Assembly: GCF_029689925.1 (NCBI RefSeq)
Contig: NZ_CP121445.1
Coordinates: 1,481,001-1,545,000, forward strand
Reading direction: 5' to 3'
Source: Anaerocolumna sp. AGMB13025
Lineage (GTDB): Bacteria > Bacillota > Clostridia > Lachnospirales > Lachnospiraceae
Length of the DNA stretch: 64,000 nucleotides
The notes beneath the pieces are model-generated. The model did not search any database. It worked only from the letters and a program-made list of their open reading frames with translations, and had not been told where the DNA came from. The stretch's first letter is position 1; each line of letters opens with the position of its first letter. Made by a program: the position numbers and the translations under genes. Positions 1 through 9,424 of this stretch are shown piece by piece.

Positions 1-386
1 ATGATTTACTGGATTATGGAGTACCAAAGCTCATTCTGCAGCCCATTATTGAAAATACCATCAAGCACGGTTTAAGACTGGGAGAACAACCAGGGTTTAT
101 CAAAATATCGGCGGAGGAAAACACAGACCACAGGCTGGAAATCTTGATAAACGACAATGGAAAGGGCATGACAGAGGAGCGCTTGACTAAGATCCATAAG
201 AAATTAAAGAAAGTAATTTCCCAGGAGGATTTCGGAAGTATAGGTATGCAAAATGTACATCAACGGCTGAGACTTATGTTTGGAGCCGAGTTTGGATTAA
301 CCATTTCAAGTAGAGAAGGACAAGGCACCACGGTAAAGCTGATACTGCCAGCCATGTTTAAAAAGGAGATGGAAAAAAATGTATAG
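1..386 (+). CDS. Sensor histidine kinase, C-terminal fragment (YesM type)
   Basis: The reading frame is open from base 3 to the stop at 384-386, and the rest of the gene lies left of the window. What remains is the HATPase_c half of a histidine kinase: an N-box (LQPIIENTIKHG near the start), a G1 box (NDNGKGM), and a C-terminal G2-like segment (GQGTTVKLILP). The QPIIEN form is typical of the YesM/LytS-like kinases that pair with AraC-type response regulators. The last 8 bases overlap the start of the response regulator at 379, so the two are translationally coupled and almost certainly partners. The sensing domain is not visible, so the ligand cannot be inferred beyond the nearby glycoside hydrolases. 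Confidence 0.9.
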   Translation, partial: DLLDYGVPKLILQPIIENTIKHGLRLGEQPGFIKISAEENTDHRLEILINDNGKGMTEERLTKIHKKLKKVISQEDFGSIGMQNVHQRLRLMFGAEFGLTISSREGQGTTVKLILPAMFKKEMEKNV

Positions 387-1989
387 ACTGCTGATTGTTG
401 ATGATGAAGCAGGGATTCGGGAAGGACTAAAAAAAATAATCCCATGGGAGGAATATGGAATCGAAATATGCGGGGAGGCGGAAAATGGAGCCGATGCTCT
501 AACAATGGCAGATATGCTGAATCCGAATATAATATTTACCGATATAAAAATGCCGGTCATGGATGGAATCAGTTTTATCAAGGCATTAAAAGAGAACAAT
601 AAAGATTGCAAAGTTGTAGTACTAAGCGGTTTCAGTGAATATGAACTGGTACGTCAGGCAATGCGTTACGGAGCTGTGGATTATATCTTAAAACCCTCAG
701 GTAAAGATGAAATAGAACATATCGTAGTTGAAATCATAGATAACATTGAAGATGAAGTTATTTCAAGGTTAAAGAACAGTGAGCATCTTCAGTTGTTAAA
801 GAACAATATATTAAACCGGGTCATTCGAAATGACATATCATCAAGAGAATTAAGGGAAAAAATGAAATTTGTAGGCTTGGATTTAACAAACGGACCTTTG
901 TCTATTGCCATCATTAAGCTGGTCAAGGCTCCCCCAGGAAAAGCTTCCCCAACTCACAGCGAGGAAACCGGAGAGGAAAATTCCCTGGCCTGGAAAACCT
1001 TTGCAATCTATAATGTTTGTAATGAAATGCTGGAGGCTAAGAAAAAAGGTATTGTATTTACCGATGCCGCAGGATATGTGGTCGTAATATTTACAGAAAC
1101 TTCTGAGGAAGCGGTGGATAAAAAGATAAAAGAAATTCTGGATGATTTTATTGCTTACATTAATAAAACTTTGAAGATAGATGTTTCCATAGGGGTAGGC
1201 AGCACAGTCCGGGCAAGCAGGAATTTGTATAAATCCTATGAGGATGCATACAAAACCTTGGAGTATCAATTTGTATTCGGTATTAACACAGTTTTGTTCT
1301 ATCAGGAAATCAGGAATTACTTTGGGGAAACCAATAAATCAATTGAGCTGGAGCATGACGTAATAACAGAGCTGTTAGATGAAAATAATTATGAGGAATT
1401 GGAAAGATATATTAATACGTTGTTTCTTCCTTTTTATAATAAAGATAAATTCGCTGATGGTTATGTATTACGGAATTGTGCATTGGAGATTATCATATTG
1501 GTCATACAAAGCTTTTCGGAAATTCCCATGACAGACAGAGGCAGAATTCTCAAAATAAAAGAAGAAGCCCTGCATAAAGTGGCAACGGAGAGCAGCTTAG
1601 TGAATTTGCAGGATACCATACTGGATACTATTAAAACTGCAATCGAAGAAAGAACCATAACAAAACATAATAAATACAGCAGACTGATATTAGAAGTGTT
1701 TCAAAACATAGAACAGCATTATACAAATCCAGGTCTGTCACTGCAGAGCCTGGCAGATAAAATGCATGTGAACACCGCATATCTGGGAAGAATCTTTAAA
1801 AAAGAAACCAATCACAGCTTTACCTCTTATTTGAACTTATTCCGGGTGGAAAAGGCGAAAAGGTTATATCTTACAACTAATTACAAAGGAACGGAAATCT
1901 GTGATAAAGTAGGTTTTGCTAATTATAATTATTTTTATATTGTCTTTCGGAAAATCGAAGGGATGAATCCAACGGATTTTAGGAAGTAG
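379..1989 (+). CDS. AraC-family response regulator (YesN type)
   Basis: A 536-residue protein with an N-terminal receiver domain (residues 1-120; acidic pair DDE at 8-10, phospho-acceptor D55 in FTDIKMP, KPSG loop near 109), a long central linker of the kind seen in YesN proteins, and a C-terminal AraC HTH pair (about 445-536, ending GMNPTDFRK). The kinase encoded immediately upstream should phosphorylate D55. The start ATG lies within the end of the kinase gene, after GGAGATGG. Downstream, beyond a very large hairpin, is a GH43 gene that is a plausible target. Family assignment is secure; the regulated genes are inferred from position. Confidence 0.95.
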   Translation: MYRLLIVDDEAGIREGLKKIIPWEEYGIEICGEAENGADALTMADMLNPNIIFTDIKMPVMDGISFIKALKENNKDCKVVVLSGFSEYELVRQAMRYGAVDYILKPSGKDEIEHIVVEIIDNIEDEVISRLKNSEHLQLLKNNILNRVIRNDISSRELREKMKFVGLDLTNGPLSIAIIKLVKAPPGKASPTHSEETGEENSLAWKTFAIYNVCNEMLEAKKKGIVFTDAAGYVVVIFTETSEEAVDKKIKEILDDFIAYINKTLKIDVSIGVGSTVRASRNLYKSYEDAYKTLEYQFVFGINTVLFYQEIRNYFGETNKSIELEHDVITELLDENNYEELERYINTLFLPFYNKDKFADGYVLRNCALEIIILVIQSFSEIPMTDRGRILKIKEEALHKVATESSLVNLQDTILDTIKTAIEERTITKHNKYSRLILEVFQNIEQHYTNPGLSLQSLADKMHVNTAYLGRIFKKETNHSFTSYLNLFRVEKAKRLYLTTNYKGTEICDKVGFANYNYFYIVFRKIEGMNPTDFRK

Positions 1990-2026
1990 AATAACAGATG
2001 GGGACTATAGTTTCGCAAGTACGTTC

Positions 2027-2277
2027 GGCAGTATCCTGGTATGCTTGTAATATTTTTGTAGGGAAAGAATCTGCAGGGCACTAAAACTTGGTGAATTGCT
2101 TAAAACAGGGGGAAAAGAGTAAAACTCGCATGTGAACCGCTCCCTGTCAAGTAGACAGGGAGCGGTTCACAATGCTCAGACAGTTACTCTTTTCCCCCTT
2201 GGCGCAATTCACCAAGTTTAAGTGCCCTGCAGATTTTTTCCAATACAAAAATATTACAAGCATACCAGGATACTGCC
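2027..2277. repeat. Giant inverted repeat (about 120-bp arms, 5-base loop)
   Basis: The left arm runs from 2027 to 2148 and the right arm from 2154 to 2277, with loop AAGTA. The arms are near-complementary over their whole length. They begin GGCAGTATCCTGGTATGC and meet at the perfect GTGAACCGCTCCCTGTC stem, with small mismatched bulges near 2061, 2095 and 2122. This occupies most of the 470-bp gap (1990-2459) between the response regulator and the GH43 gene. There is no open reading frame, no transposase and no obvious target-site duplication at the ends. As RNA it would form a roughly 120-bp imperfect stem, so it could act as a terminator or RNase III substrate. As DNA it could be a MITE-like element. 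The rest of the gap is AT-rich. Confidence 0.9.
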
Positions 2278-2459
2278 TAAGTCTTTGGTGTTATTTTTGC
2301 TCATGGATTTGGTGTGGGTAATCAGACGATCTTTGAGAGTTTGTCAAGATTGTATTAGTTTATGAGAATATATATAAAGATTTTTTTCTGGTTTTTGGTT
2401 ATATTGATAATTAGTAGCTTTACAATATAATTGATTAATAATCCAGGAGAGGGAATGCA

Positions 2460-4277
2460 ATGTACAGAGACGAATTTCAAAGTAAAATACTGATTTATAC
2501 GAGAAAACCACAGGATGAATATACGGAATCTTTAAGTAACAGTATCCATTTTGCCTATAGCAGTAAAAATGGTGAATTTTTGCCGTTAAACCGCAATTAT
2601 GGTATTTTATTTGCACAGGCTACGGTGGATAAGGATAATGTTATCCAGGAAAAGGGACTTAAAAATCCGTATTTATTCCGTACAGCGGAGGGGGATTTTG
2701 GTATTGCTGCCGTCAGGATAAACAAAGAGGGCGGAGTGGATGAAGAAAGCAAAGGGTGTATCCTGCTTTGGACCTCAGAGGATTTAATTACGTTTCAGTA
2801 CCAGGGGTTGATTGAACTGAAGGAGGATACTTTTGTCAGGGAAGCAGTCTGTGAGTATAATGAGAAAGAAAAACGATATGATATACACTGGTTGTCTGAG
2901 GAGGGTGATGCTTACGTAAATAGTCTTAATAGCCTGACAGAATCCGGTAGAGTAACACCTTCTGTTCCGGAAAAGGAGTATGGCTTTCACAGGCCCCAGG
3001 TACCCATGTCAGATATGGTTCCAGGCAATATTTTAACCATTGACGAGGAGGCAGGGAACAAGTTCAAAGAATACTGGACACCGTTATACCACAAGGAAAT
3101 CCGTGTTCCAGACCGTGTGACGGCAGCTTCAAAAGAACAGCTTGAGGAGGTGAAGGCAACCGCAGTTTATTCGGATGGCTCGACCCATGATAAAAAAGTG
3201 CAATGGGATTTTGACCAGGTTGATTTTTCGGTACCAGGTACGTATACGGTAGGGGGGAAAGTTATTCAGCAGGTTTACCCGTTTCCATTGGCAAAGGGAT
3301 ATGCAGATCCGGTTATTCTTCCTTGGAATAATAAGTATTATTATATTGCTACCAATGATAACAAAGATAATATCGGCATCTATCTCAGAGAAGCAGACAA
3401 GGTCAGCGATTTGTTTGCACCAGGGTTTACTGAAGCAGTTATTTTGGATTTAGATGAAGAGAAAGGCTTTATCCAGACTTTTTGGGCTCCTGAGTTTCAT
3501 GTGATTGGTGAGGAATTATATATTCTTTTTGCAGTCGGCGGCAGTGTGTGGGGACCCCAGTGCCATATGATGAAGTTAAAGAAAGGCGGAAACCTCTTAA
3601 AGGCTGCTGATTGGAATGAGCCTGTACGTGTAAAAAGAGCCGACGGGACTTATCTGACTACCGATGGTATTACGCTGGATATGACCTATTTTAAAGCTGA
3701 TGGTGTTTCCTGTGTAGTTTGGTCTTACCGCAAAGGAATTGGAACTCCCTTAGATACCGGCTCTATGCTTTATATTGCTACAGTAGAGGAAGCAGATCCT
3801 ACCACACTGACTAGTGAACCGGTATTACTTACCAGACCTTTACTTGGCTGGGAAAATGTTCAGGGAACCATTAATAATGAAGGACCTTATCCCCTTATCA
3901 CGGAAGATGCGGTTTATATTACGTATTCCGGCGGGGCAGCTTGTGGATATACTTATGCCTTGGGACTTCTTAGCATCCCCCGGGGCGGTGATTATTTGGA
4001 CATTAATGCCTGGAAGAAAGCCAGTACCCCGGTATTGTCTTATTATACCGCAGGAGGAGTATATGGTCCCGGACACAATTCCTTTTTCAGGGACTATGAC
4101 GGAACAATTATGATTATGTATCACGGAGAAGAGGAAATTGTCAAATTCGGAACCAGATGCAGTGCCATGCACCGGGTACACATGAACCATGCAGGAGTTC
4201 CGCAGTTTGATGTGGTAGCCGAAAGGGATTTAAATCCAGAGTTAACAGAAGTAAGCTTAAAGGTAATTGTAAAGTAA
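2460..4277 (+). CDS. Two-part family 43 glycoside hydrolase with Ig-like insert
   Basis: 605 residues with no signal peptide, so probably cytoplasmic. Residues 1-200 form a first beta-propeller-like segment with KNPYLFRTAEGDF and WTSEDLITF, typical of propeller blades. Residues 212-270 look like a bacterial Ig-like (Big_4) domain (VYSDG, VPGTYTV). Residues 272-605 are a GH43 catalytic propeller beginning LAKGYADPVILP, with D283 as likely base and an acidic cluster in TTDGITLD and NNEGPYP as modulator/acid candidates. GH43 enzymes remove arabinofuranose or xylose from plant polysaccharides. AGGAGA sits about 10 bases before the ATG. The first segment lacks a clear catalytic set, so it may be a degenerate binding propeller. 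Substrate is uncertain. Confidence 0.8.
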   Translation: MYRDEFQSKILIYTRKPQDEYTESLSNSIHFAYSSKNGEFLPLNRNYGILFAQATVDKDNVIQEKGLKNPYLFRTAEGDFGIAAVRINKEGGVDEESKGCILLWTSEDLITFQYQGLIELKEDTFVREAVCEYNEKEKRYDIHWLSEEGDAYVNSLNSLTESGRVTPSVPEKEYGFHRPQVPMSDMVPGNILTIDEEAGNKFKEYWTPLYHKEIRVPDRVTAASKEQLEEVKATAVYSDGSTHDKKVQWDFDQVDFSVPGTYTVGGKVIQQVYPFPLAKGYADPVILPWNNKYYYIATNDNKDNIGIYLREADKVSDLFAPGFTEAVILDLDEEKGFIQTFWAPEFHVIGEELYILFAVGGSVWGPQCHMMKLKKGGNLLKAADWNEPVRVKRADGTYLTTDGITLDMTYFKADGVSCVVWSYRKGIGTPLDTGSMLYIATVEEADPTTLTSEPVLLTRPLLGWENVQGTINNEGPYPLITEDAVYITYSGGAACGYTYALGLLSIPRGGDYLDINAWKKASTPVLSYYTAGGVYGPGHNSFFRDYDGTIMIMYHGEEEIVKFGTRCSAMHRVHMNHAGVPQFDVVAERDLNPELTEVSLKVIVK

Positions 4278-4368
4278 CTCGTATAATACGGCAGTAATAT
4301 ATAAACCTGCAAAGGAAAGCAGTGGATACTTTACAAGAATATCTTTTGTGTTTATAAGCATAGCAAAC

Positions 4369-4401
4369 CAGGCTGGGCAAATGCCCAGCCTGAACTTTTT
4401 T
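4369..4401 (+). terminator. Rho-independent terminator after GH43 gene
   Basis: An 11-bp perfect stem (CAGGCTGGGCA / TGCCCAGCCTG) with an AA loop is followed by AACTTTTTTA. It lies 90 bp after the GH43 stop and before the convergent AraC gene. Confidence 0.9.
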
Positions 4402-4482
4402 ACTTTATTGATAGTAAATTGAATATCTCCCGGATAAGTTATTCATTGCATTTGCTATAGCTCCTGGGGATACTGGGACGAG

Positions 4483-5304
4483 TCAGTTTCTGGGACCCTC
4501 AATACTCTTTCGGAAGGAGGAGGGGGTAATACCATATCTTTGTTTAAATAGACGGATAAAATACCGGTAATCTTCAAATCCAAACTGCAGGGCAGCTTCG
4601 CTGATTCCAGCGGCAGGCTGTGTGCCCAGATATCTTGCAACGCCTTCCAACCGCAGAGCATTAATATAATCAATGGGAGTACTGCCAAACTCCTTTTTAA
4701 ATCTGGATATAAAATAATTCTTCTGCAAATGGGTCAGGTCAGCCAGTTCACAAAGCAGGATTTTTTCAGTAATATGTTCCTTGATATAAGTATTAACAAT
4801 GGAATAAAAACTGCTTTTGGATTCGCCTAAAAGCAGAGTGAAATCTACCATACGAAAGAACTCATAACATAATTTAGTCAGCAGATATAGTATCTTCATG
4901 GAAGCCAGACGAGAATTGCTCTGATAAGTCTTAATCAGTTCTTCGAATAAAGGTATCATACAATCTGGATCAGGACAGCAGAACAAGGTATCAGGATGAT
5001 ACCGGAAATGCCAGACCTCGGAAGGACTTATGGAAAAATGGCACCAGTATTTATATACCGGTTGGTCTGGATTATGGCAATAACTGTGAGTCACACCTGC
5101 CGGAATCAGATAGAGTTCACCTTTTTTAGGATGAAAGATGGTTTGATTAATGGTAAGGGTAGCTTCTCCAGCCTGAAAGTAATAGAACTTGTGATAATCA
5201 TATCGACACTCGGTTTCTCCCCAGTTAGGTGCCACCACATTCAGGCTGGCAACTAAAAGACTTGGGTTAAATTGCTGAAAATAGGTAGAATAATCTGAAT
5301 TCAT
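4483..5304 (-). CDS. AraC-family transcriptional regulator with cupin sensor
   Basis: 273 residues from the ATG at 5302-5304, chosen because AAGGAGG lies 6 bases before it on this strand; a longer frame upstream has no such site. The N-terminal part (about 1-150) is an AraC-type cupin sugar-sensing domain (PKKGELYLIPAGVTHSY), and the C-terminal part (about 175-270) carries the double HTH ending YGITPSSFRKS. It is divergent from the GH29 fucosidase gene, with a palindrome between them, so local control of that gene is the simplest reading. The effector sugar is not known. Confidence 0.93.
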   Translation of the reverse strand: MNSDYSTYFQQFNPSLLVASLNVVAPNWGETECRYDYHKFYYFQAGEATLTINQTIFHPKKGELYLIPAGVTHSYCHNPDQPVYKYWCHFSISPSEVWHFRYHPDTLFCCPDPDCMIPLFEELIKTYQSNSRLASMKILYLLTKLCYEFFRMVDFTLLLGESKSSFYSIVNTYIKEHITEKILLCELADLTHLQKNYFISRFKKEFGSTPIDYINALRLEGVARYLGTQPAAGISEAALQFGFEDYRYFIRLFKQRYGITPSSFRKSIEGPRN

Positions 5305-5405
5305 ATATCCTCCTTCTGCCGAGTTAGTGGAAATAAGATGCAAAACAAAAAATCCTCCTTTTTACCGTTTGAAAAGGCTTTTCTTCTTAGCTGCAAACAA
5401 ATACA

Positions 5406-5428
5406 AGTTTGAAAGTTTTTTTCAAACT
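5406..5428. promoter_or_regulatory. Palindrome in the AraC / GH29 divergent region
   Basis: AGTTTGAAA and TTTCAAACT form a perfect 9-bp inverted repeat around a 5-base GTTTT centre. It is the clearest symmetric site in the 327-bp gap 5305-5631. The remainder is AT-rich; a TATAAT hexamer at 5595-5600 lies about 30 bp before the GH29 ATG, but no good -35 box was found. It could be an operator for the flanking AraC protein or another regulator, but no binding data are implied. Confidence 0.45.
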
Positions 5429-5631
5429 ACTTCTGTGGCATCTCAAGCAATAAGGAAGAAGGCAGTCTTCCAGTATCAAAAATCTTCAAAGTACAATTTT
5501 TTTACAATTACTCTATAAGAATAGTGTAATATAACAACATAATATTGTCCACATATTTATGAACTTTCTCCATTCATATTGAAATCCAGGCTGATATAAT
5601 AAAGACATAAACTACCTATAGGAGGGTTATT

Positions 5632-7059
5632 ATGCCTGAAAAATTTGAAGCATCTTTTGAATCACTGAAAAATTATGAATGCCCGGACTGGTTCCGGAAT
5701 GTGAAATTTGGTATCTGGAGTCATTGGGGTCCCCAGAGTGTACCTATGTGCGGTGACTGGTATGCAAGAAATATGTACATACAAGGAAGTGAACAGTATA
5801 ACTATCATGTAAGACACTACGGACATCCCTCAGAATTCGGCTATCTGGATATCTGTAAGCTCTTTCAAGCCGAGAAGTTTGACCCGGAGGGTCTTATGGA
5901 CTTGTATTACAAAGCAGGAGCCAGGTATTTTGTAGCTCAGGCGATGCATCACGATAATTATTTTAATTATGCCTCTAAAGTGAACCGGTATAATTCTGTT
6001 AATATAGGACCAGGTAAAGATATCTGCGGCATGTGGAAAGCGGCAGCTGATAAGTATCATATGCCCTTTGGACTGACGGAGCATCTGGGAGCATCTTTTT
6101 CCTGGTGGCATACCAACAAAGGAGCAGATACCTACGGTCCGAAAAAAGGTATACCTTATGACGGCAATAAGAAAGAACATGAGGATTTTTATCATGCAAA
6201 TCAGGAACATATTCTGTCTGAGGGTAAGATGGCACAATGGCTTACTGGCAATAAAAAGTTTCAGAAGTACTGGCTGGATACCATGAAAGAGCTGACAGAT
6301 TTGTACCATCCGGATCTTCTTTACTCTGACAGCGGGCTGCCCTTTGAAGAGGAAGGTTATCAGCCGGGACTTGAGGCAGTGGTTTATCTGTATAATGATT
6401 CCATGAACCTTCATGGTAAAAACCAGGCGGTATACAACCAGAAAAACAGAGCAGAAGAAATCTACCGGGTAGGCGTTTTAGATATTGAGAAAAGCCAGTT
6501 AGATAAAATCCAGGAGAAACCGTGGCAGACGGATACCTGTATCGGCAATTGGTTCTATGACGCAAAGCAAACCTATAAAAGACCGGAGCAGATTATTGAA
6601 ATGCTGGTTGACATCATATCAAAGAACGGCACAATGCTGTTAAATGTACTGCAGCGACCAGATGGAACTATTGATGAGGAAGCCAGATTTATTCTTAAGG
6701 AGTTAGGAAAATGGTTTGAAATCTGTGGAGAAGCAGTTTATGATACCAGACCGTTCCGGGTATTTGGAGAAGGGGATACCAGAGTTTTGATTGAGGGCTT
6801 TAAGGAAGAGAAAACCCAGTGGAATTCTTCTGACTACCGGTTTACCGCTAAGAAAGGAATTTTATATGCATTTATTTTAGAGGCATCAGAAAACCGTGTA
6901 GCAGTTATTAAAACACTAAAGCCCGAGGAAAAAGTCACTTCTGTGGACTTGTTAGGTCATGGTCCGGTGGAATTTGCACAAAATTATGGCATATTAACCG
7001 TTAAACTGCCGGAACAACTACCGACCATATATACGAATTGCTTAAAAATAAATATATAA
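5632..7059 (+). CDS. Alpha-L-fucosidase, GH29 (cytoplasmic)
   Basis: 475 residues, which is the usual GH29 length. The N-terminal half carries the hallmark WFRNVKFGIWSHWGP, FQAEKFDPEGLMDLYYKAGA and HHDNYFNY segments. The likely catalytic nucleophile is D233 in LLYSDSGLPF. The C-terminal half has PWQTDTCIGNWFY and KNGTMLLNVLQRPDG, conserved in this family. It has no signal peptide, so it would act on imported fucosylated oligosaccharides. AGGAGGG lies 6 bases before the ATG. Some GH29-like proteins have other activities (for example alpha-L-galactosidase), so exact specificity is open. Confidence 0.9.
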   Translation: MPEKFEASFESLKNYECPDWFRNVKFGIWSHWGPQSVPMCGDWYARNMYIQGSEQYNYHVRHYGHPSEFGYLDICKLFQAEKFDPEGLMDLYYKAGARYFVAQAMHHDNYFNYASKVNRYNSVNIGPGKDICGMWKAAADKYHMPFGLTEHLGASFSWWHTNKGADTYGPKKGIPYDGNKKEHEDFYHANQEHILSEGKMAQWLTGNKKFQKYWLDTMKELTDLYHPDLLYSDSGLPFEEEGYQPGLEAVVYLYNDSMNLHGKNQAVYNQKNRAEEIYRVGVLDIEKSQLDKIQEKPWQTDTCIGNWFYDAKQTYKRPEQIIEMLVDIISKNGTMLLNVLQRPDGTIDEEARFILKELGKWFEICGEAVYDTRPFRVFGEGDTRVLIEGFKEEKTQWNSSDYRFTAKKGILYAFILEASENRVAVIKTLKPEEKVTSVDLLGHGPVEFAQNYGILTVKLPEQLPTIYTNCLKINI

Positions 7060-7254
7060 TTTTCTTTGTCCAGTTAGTTTATTCGACCTTTTTTAGTTTT
7101 TTTAACCCTTTCAGATTTTATTATCCTCTATAATAGTATTACAGACATCCTGATAAGTATCGATTTGAGTCTGTTTTTATAACGCCGGCATATGAAAACA
7201 GTTCAAATAAATAACGAATGGAAACGATATAATAATATTATGAGGAGGTTATAT

Positions 7255-8949
7255 ATGAAACGAGCGGCAGTTTTTTTATTAGGTATCATTATGTTAGTCA
7301 GTATGTTCCCCTATACGAATGCAGCAGCAGCCTCGACACTTAGCGTAGACCTTGGGACAACCTTAAGACCGGTTACCCATTGTGCCAGTGGTTCCTTATA
7401 TGGCATTACGGAAACCATACCGGCTAACATATCAGCATTGGTGGCACCTTTAAAGCCAGGTGTATTTACAAATCCGGCAAGAGCCGGTTCTGGGTATCAG
7501 CAGCCTATCGGAGCAGCCATTCCGGTTGCCGGCAGGCTAAGTGGTACTACCGGAAAGGTAATGATACGGCTGGCAGATATCTTTCCGGGCTGGCCTTATA
7601 ATTTTTCTGGAATGACAAACTGGTTAAATTCCGTTCGGTCAGTCATTGCGGATAAAAAGGCTTCCGGATACAGTAATTTTTATGGTTATGAAATCTGGAA
7701 TGAACCGGATGGTACCTGGAAATCTTCAAATGGAAGTTTTGAAAACATGTGGTCACAGACCTTTTCGGCAATAAGAGCGGCTGATCCTGGGGCAAAAATA
7801 ATAGGACCATCCTATTCCTATTATAATCATTCCAGAATGTCAAGCTTTTTAACCTATTGTAAGGCTAATAACTGCCTGCCGGATATTATCTGCTGGCATG
7901 AACTGTCTTCAAACACAAGTACCGCCTCTAATCTAAGAGATTACAGGGCGCTTGAAACCTCCCTTGGTATTGCTGCTATACCCATTAGTATTAATGAATA
8001 CTGCGATACGGACCATGCAAAGGAAGGGGCTCCCGGACCGTCAGCCCGGTTTATTGCTAAATTTGAAAGATACAAAGTAGACTCCGCCTGTATTACCTGG
8101 TGGTGGACAGGGGCACCGGGCAGACTGGGAAGTCTTTTAGCCAGCAATACTCAAAAAGGAGCAGGCTGGTGGTTTTACAAATGGTATGGTGATATGAGCG
8201 GAAACATGGTCAGTGTAACTCCGCCTAATGACAACAGTGATCAGGTAGACGGGTTTGCCTGCGTGGATGATAGCGCTAAGTATGTTTCCTTATTGTTTGG
8301 CGGAATTAATGACGGGTCAGTTAATGTAGTATTTCGAAATATTCCCTCCTTTATTGGTGCTAACGCCACCGTAAAAGTCGAGAAAGTAAGCTGGACGAGT
8401 AAGGATACCGTATCCGCCGGTCCGCTTACGGTGACGGCAGGCAATTATCCGGTTACTAATGGTCAGATAACAGTTCCGGTAACCGGCTGCAATGGAACCG
8501 ATGGTTACCGCATCTATATTACCCCTGGAATCAGTAATACCCAGGTACGCTATGAGGCAGAAAAGGCGGCTATAACAGAAGCTAATATTAGCTCCGGCTC
8601 TAATGCTTCAGAGGGCAGGTATGTAGCCCAGATCGATTATAATGATACCACTATGCCAAGATATAGTTTTGTAGATTTTACTGTGAATGTACCAACTACT
8701 AAGACCTATACCATGACAATAAGATATGCCAACGGGACAGGCTCTACTGCAACCCAGGGATTAGCTTATAATAATGGTTCCTGGTCCACAGTTAATTATC
8801 CGGCAACGGCGGGATGGGGACAGTTTGGAAGTGTGAATGTAAGTGTAAATCTAAAAGCAGGCATTAATATTATCCGTTTGGCAAAGGGAAGTCCAGGTTT
8901 CTCCGGAGGAACGGGATATGCAGAACTTGATTATATTGAAATTAATTAG
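7255..8949 (+). CDS. Secreted clan GH-A-like glycoside hydrolase with C-terminal CBM35/CBM6-like domain
   Basis: 564 residues from the ATG at 7255, preceded by GAGGAGG; a longer frame from 7192 has no such site and would bury the signal peptide. Residues 1-26 are a signal peptide (hydrophobic core, cleavage near NAAAA). Residues 40-320 look like a TIM-barrel hydrolase: E150 in YEIWNEP is a candidate acid/base, and E248 in ISINEY the candidate nucleophile. A beta-sandwich linker follows, and residues about 430-564 form a CBM35/CBM6-like domain starting VRYEAEKAAI. Related proteins occur in actinomycetes and clostridia, often without a defined family; GH39 is the nearest label I can suggest. 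The substrate is unknown, though context suggests xylan or arabinan side chains. Confidence 0.72.
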   Translation: MKRAAVFLLGIIMLVSMFPYTNAAAASTLSVDLGTTLRPVTHCASGSLYGITETIPANISALVAPLKPGVFTNPARAGSGYQQPIGAAIPVAGRLSGTTGKVMIRLADIFPGWPYNFSGMTNWLNSVRSVIADKKASGYSNFYGYEIWNEPDGTWKSSNGSFENMWSQTFSAIRAADPGAKIIGPSYSYYNHSRMSSFLTYCKANNCLPDIICWHELSSNTSTASNLRDYRALETSLGIAAIPISINEYCDTDHAKEGAPGPSARFIAKFERYKVDSACITWWWTGAPGRLGSLLASNTQKGAGWWFYKWYGDMSGNMVSVTPPNDNSDQVDGFACVDDSAKYVSLLFGGINDGSVNVVFRNIPSFIGANATVKVEKVSWTSKDTVSAGPLTVTAGNYPVTNGQITVPVTGCNGTDGYRIYITPGISNTQVRYEAEKAAITEANISSGSNASEGRYVAQIDYNDTTMPRYSFVDFTVNVPTTKTYTMTIRYANGTGSTATQGLAYNNGSWSTVNYPATAGWGQFGSVNVSVNLKAGINIIRLAKGSPGFSGGTGYAELDYIEIN

Positions 8950-8988
8950 CTACTGGCAGTCTTAGCATAATAGGCTGTACTTAAACCT

Positions 8989-9026
8989 CAGGGCCTTTCG
9001 GAATTCATCTGAAAGGTCCTGTTTTT
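8989..9026 (+). terminator. Rho-independent terminator after the secreted hydrolase
   Basis: An 11-bp stem (CAGGGCCTTTC / GAAAGGTCCTG, one G-U pair) with an 11-base loop is followed by TTTTTG. It lies 40 bp downstream of the stop. Confidence 0.88.
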
Positions 9027-9424
9027 GTACCTCGTCAACGGATGTAAAAAATTTAAAATAATAGACAAAAATAACCAATTATTTTATGATAGTAGTAAAG
9101 GATATATGGTGTTCAGAGATATGCTAAGAGATAAAGATAAGATAGATAAGATAGGTAAGGCGATAAGATTCAGACAAATAACGTAAATTGTGTAGAACAA
9201 GTAAACGAAAAATTTATTAAACTAGTAATACAATTTAGATCATGAAGGCTAACTATAAACACAAATAGTAAAAACAGTAAATAGTGTAATTTAAAAGCTA
9301 AGTGAAAGCACAAATAATAAAAGAGGAAAAAAGCATAAATAAATAAACGTAGTAAATCGTGATAATAAAAAGCCAAAAATCCTGGATGGGGGCGTCTTAC
9401 AGTAACGTAAGACAAAAGGAAAAG
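9027..9424. other. AT-rich, purine-rich leader before the two-component operon
   Basis: No gene is visible. 9120-9175 contains a degenerate run of GATAAGATAGATAAG-like units, and 9255-9330 contains A-rich segments around two CACAAATA words. This resembles the minisatellite-like gaps elsewhere in the window. The promoter of the downstream kinase should lie here, but no convincing box pair could be picked. Confidence 0.5.

Noticed and set aside
2027..2277. Insertion sequence or integron-like element
   Set aside because: No transposase, integrase or target duplication was seen; kept only as an inverted repeat.
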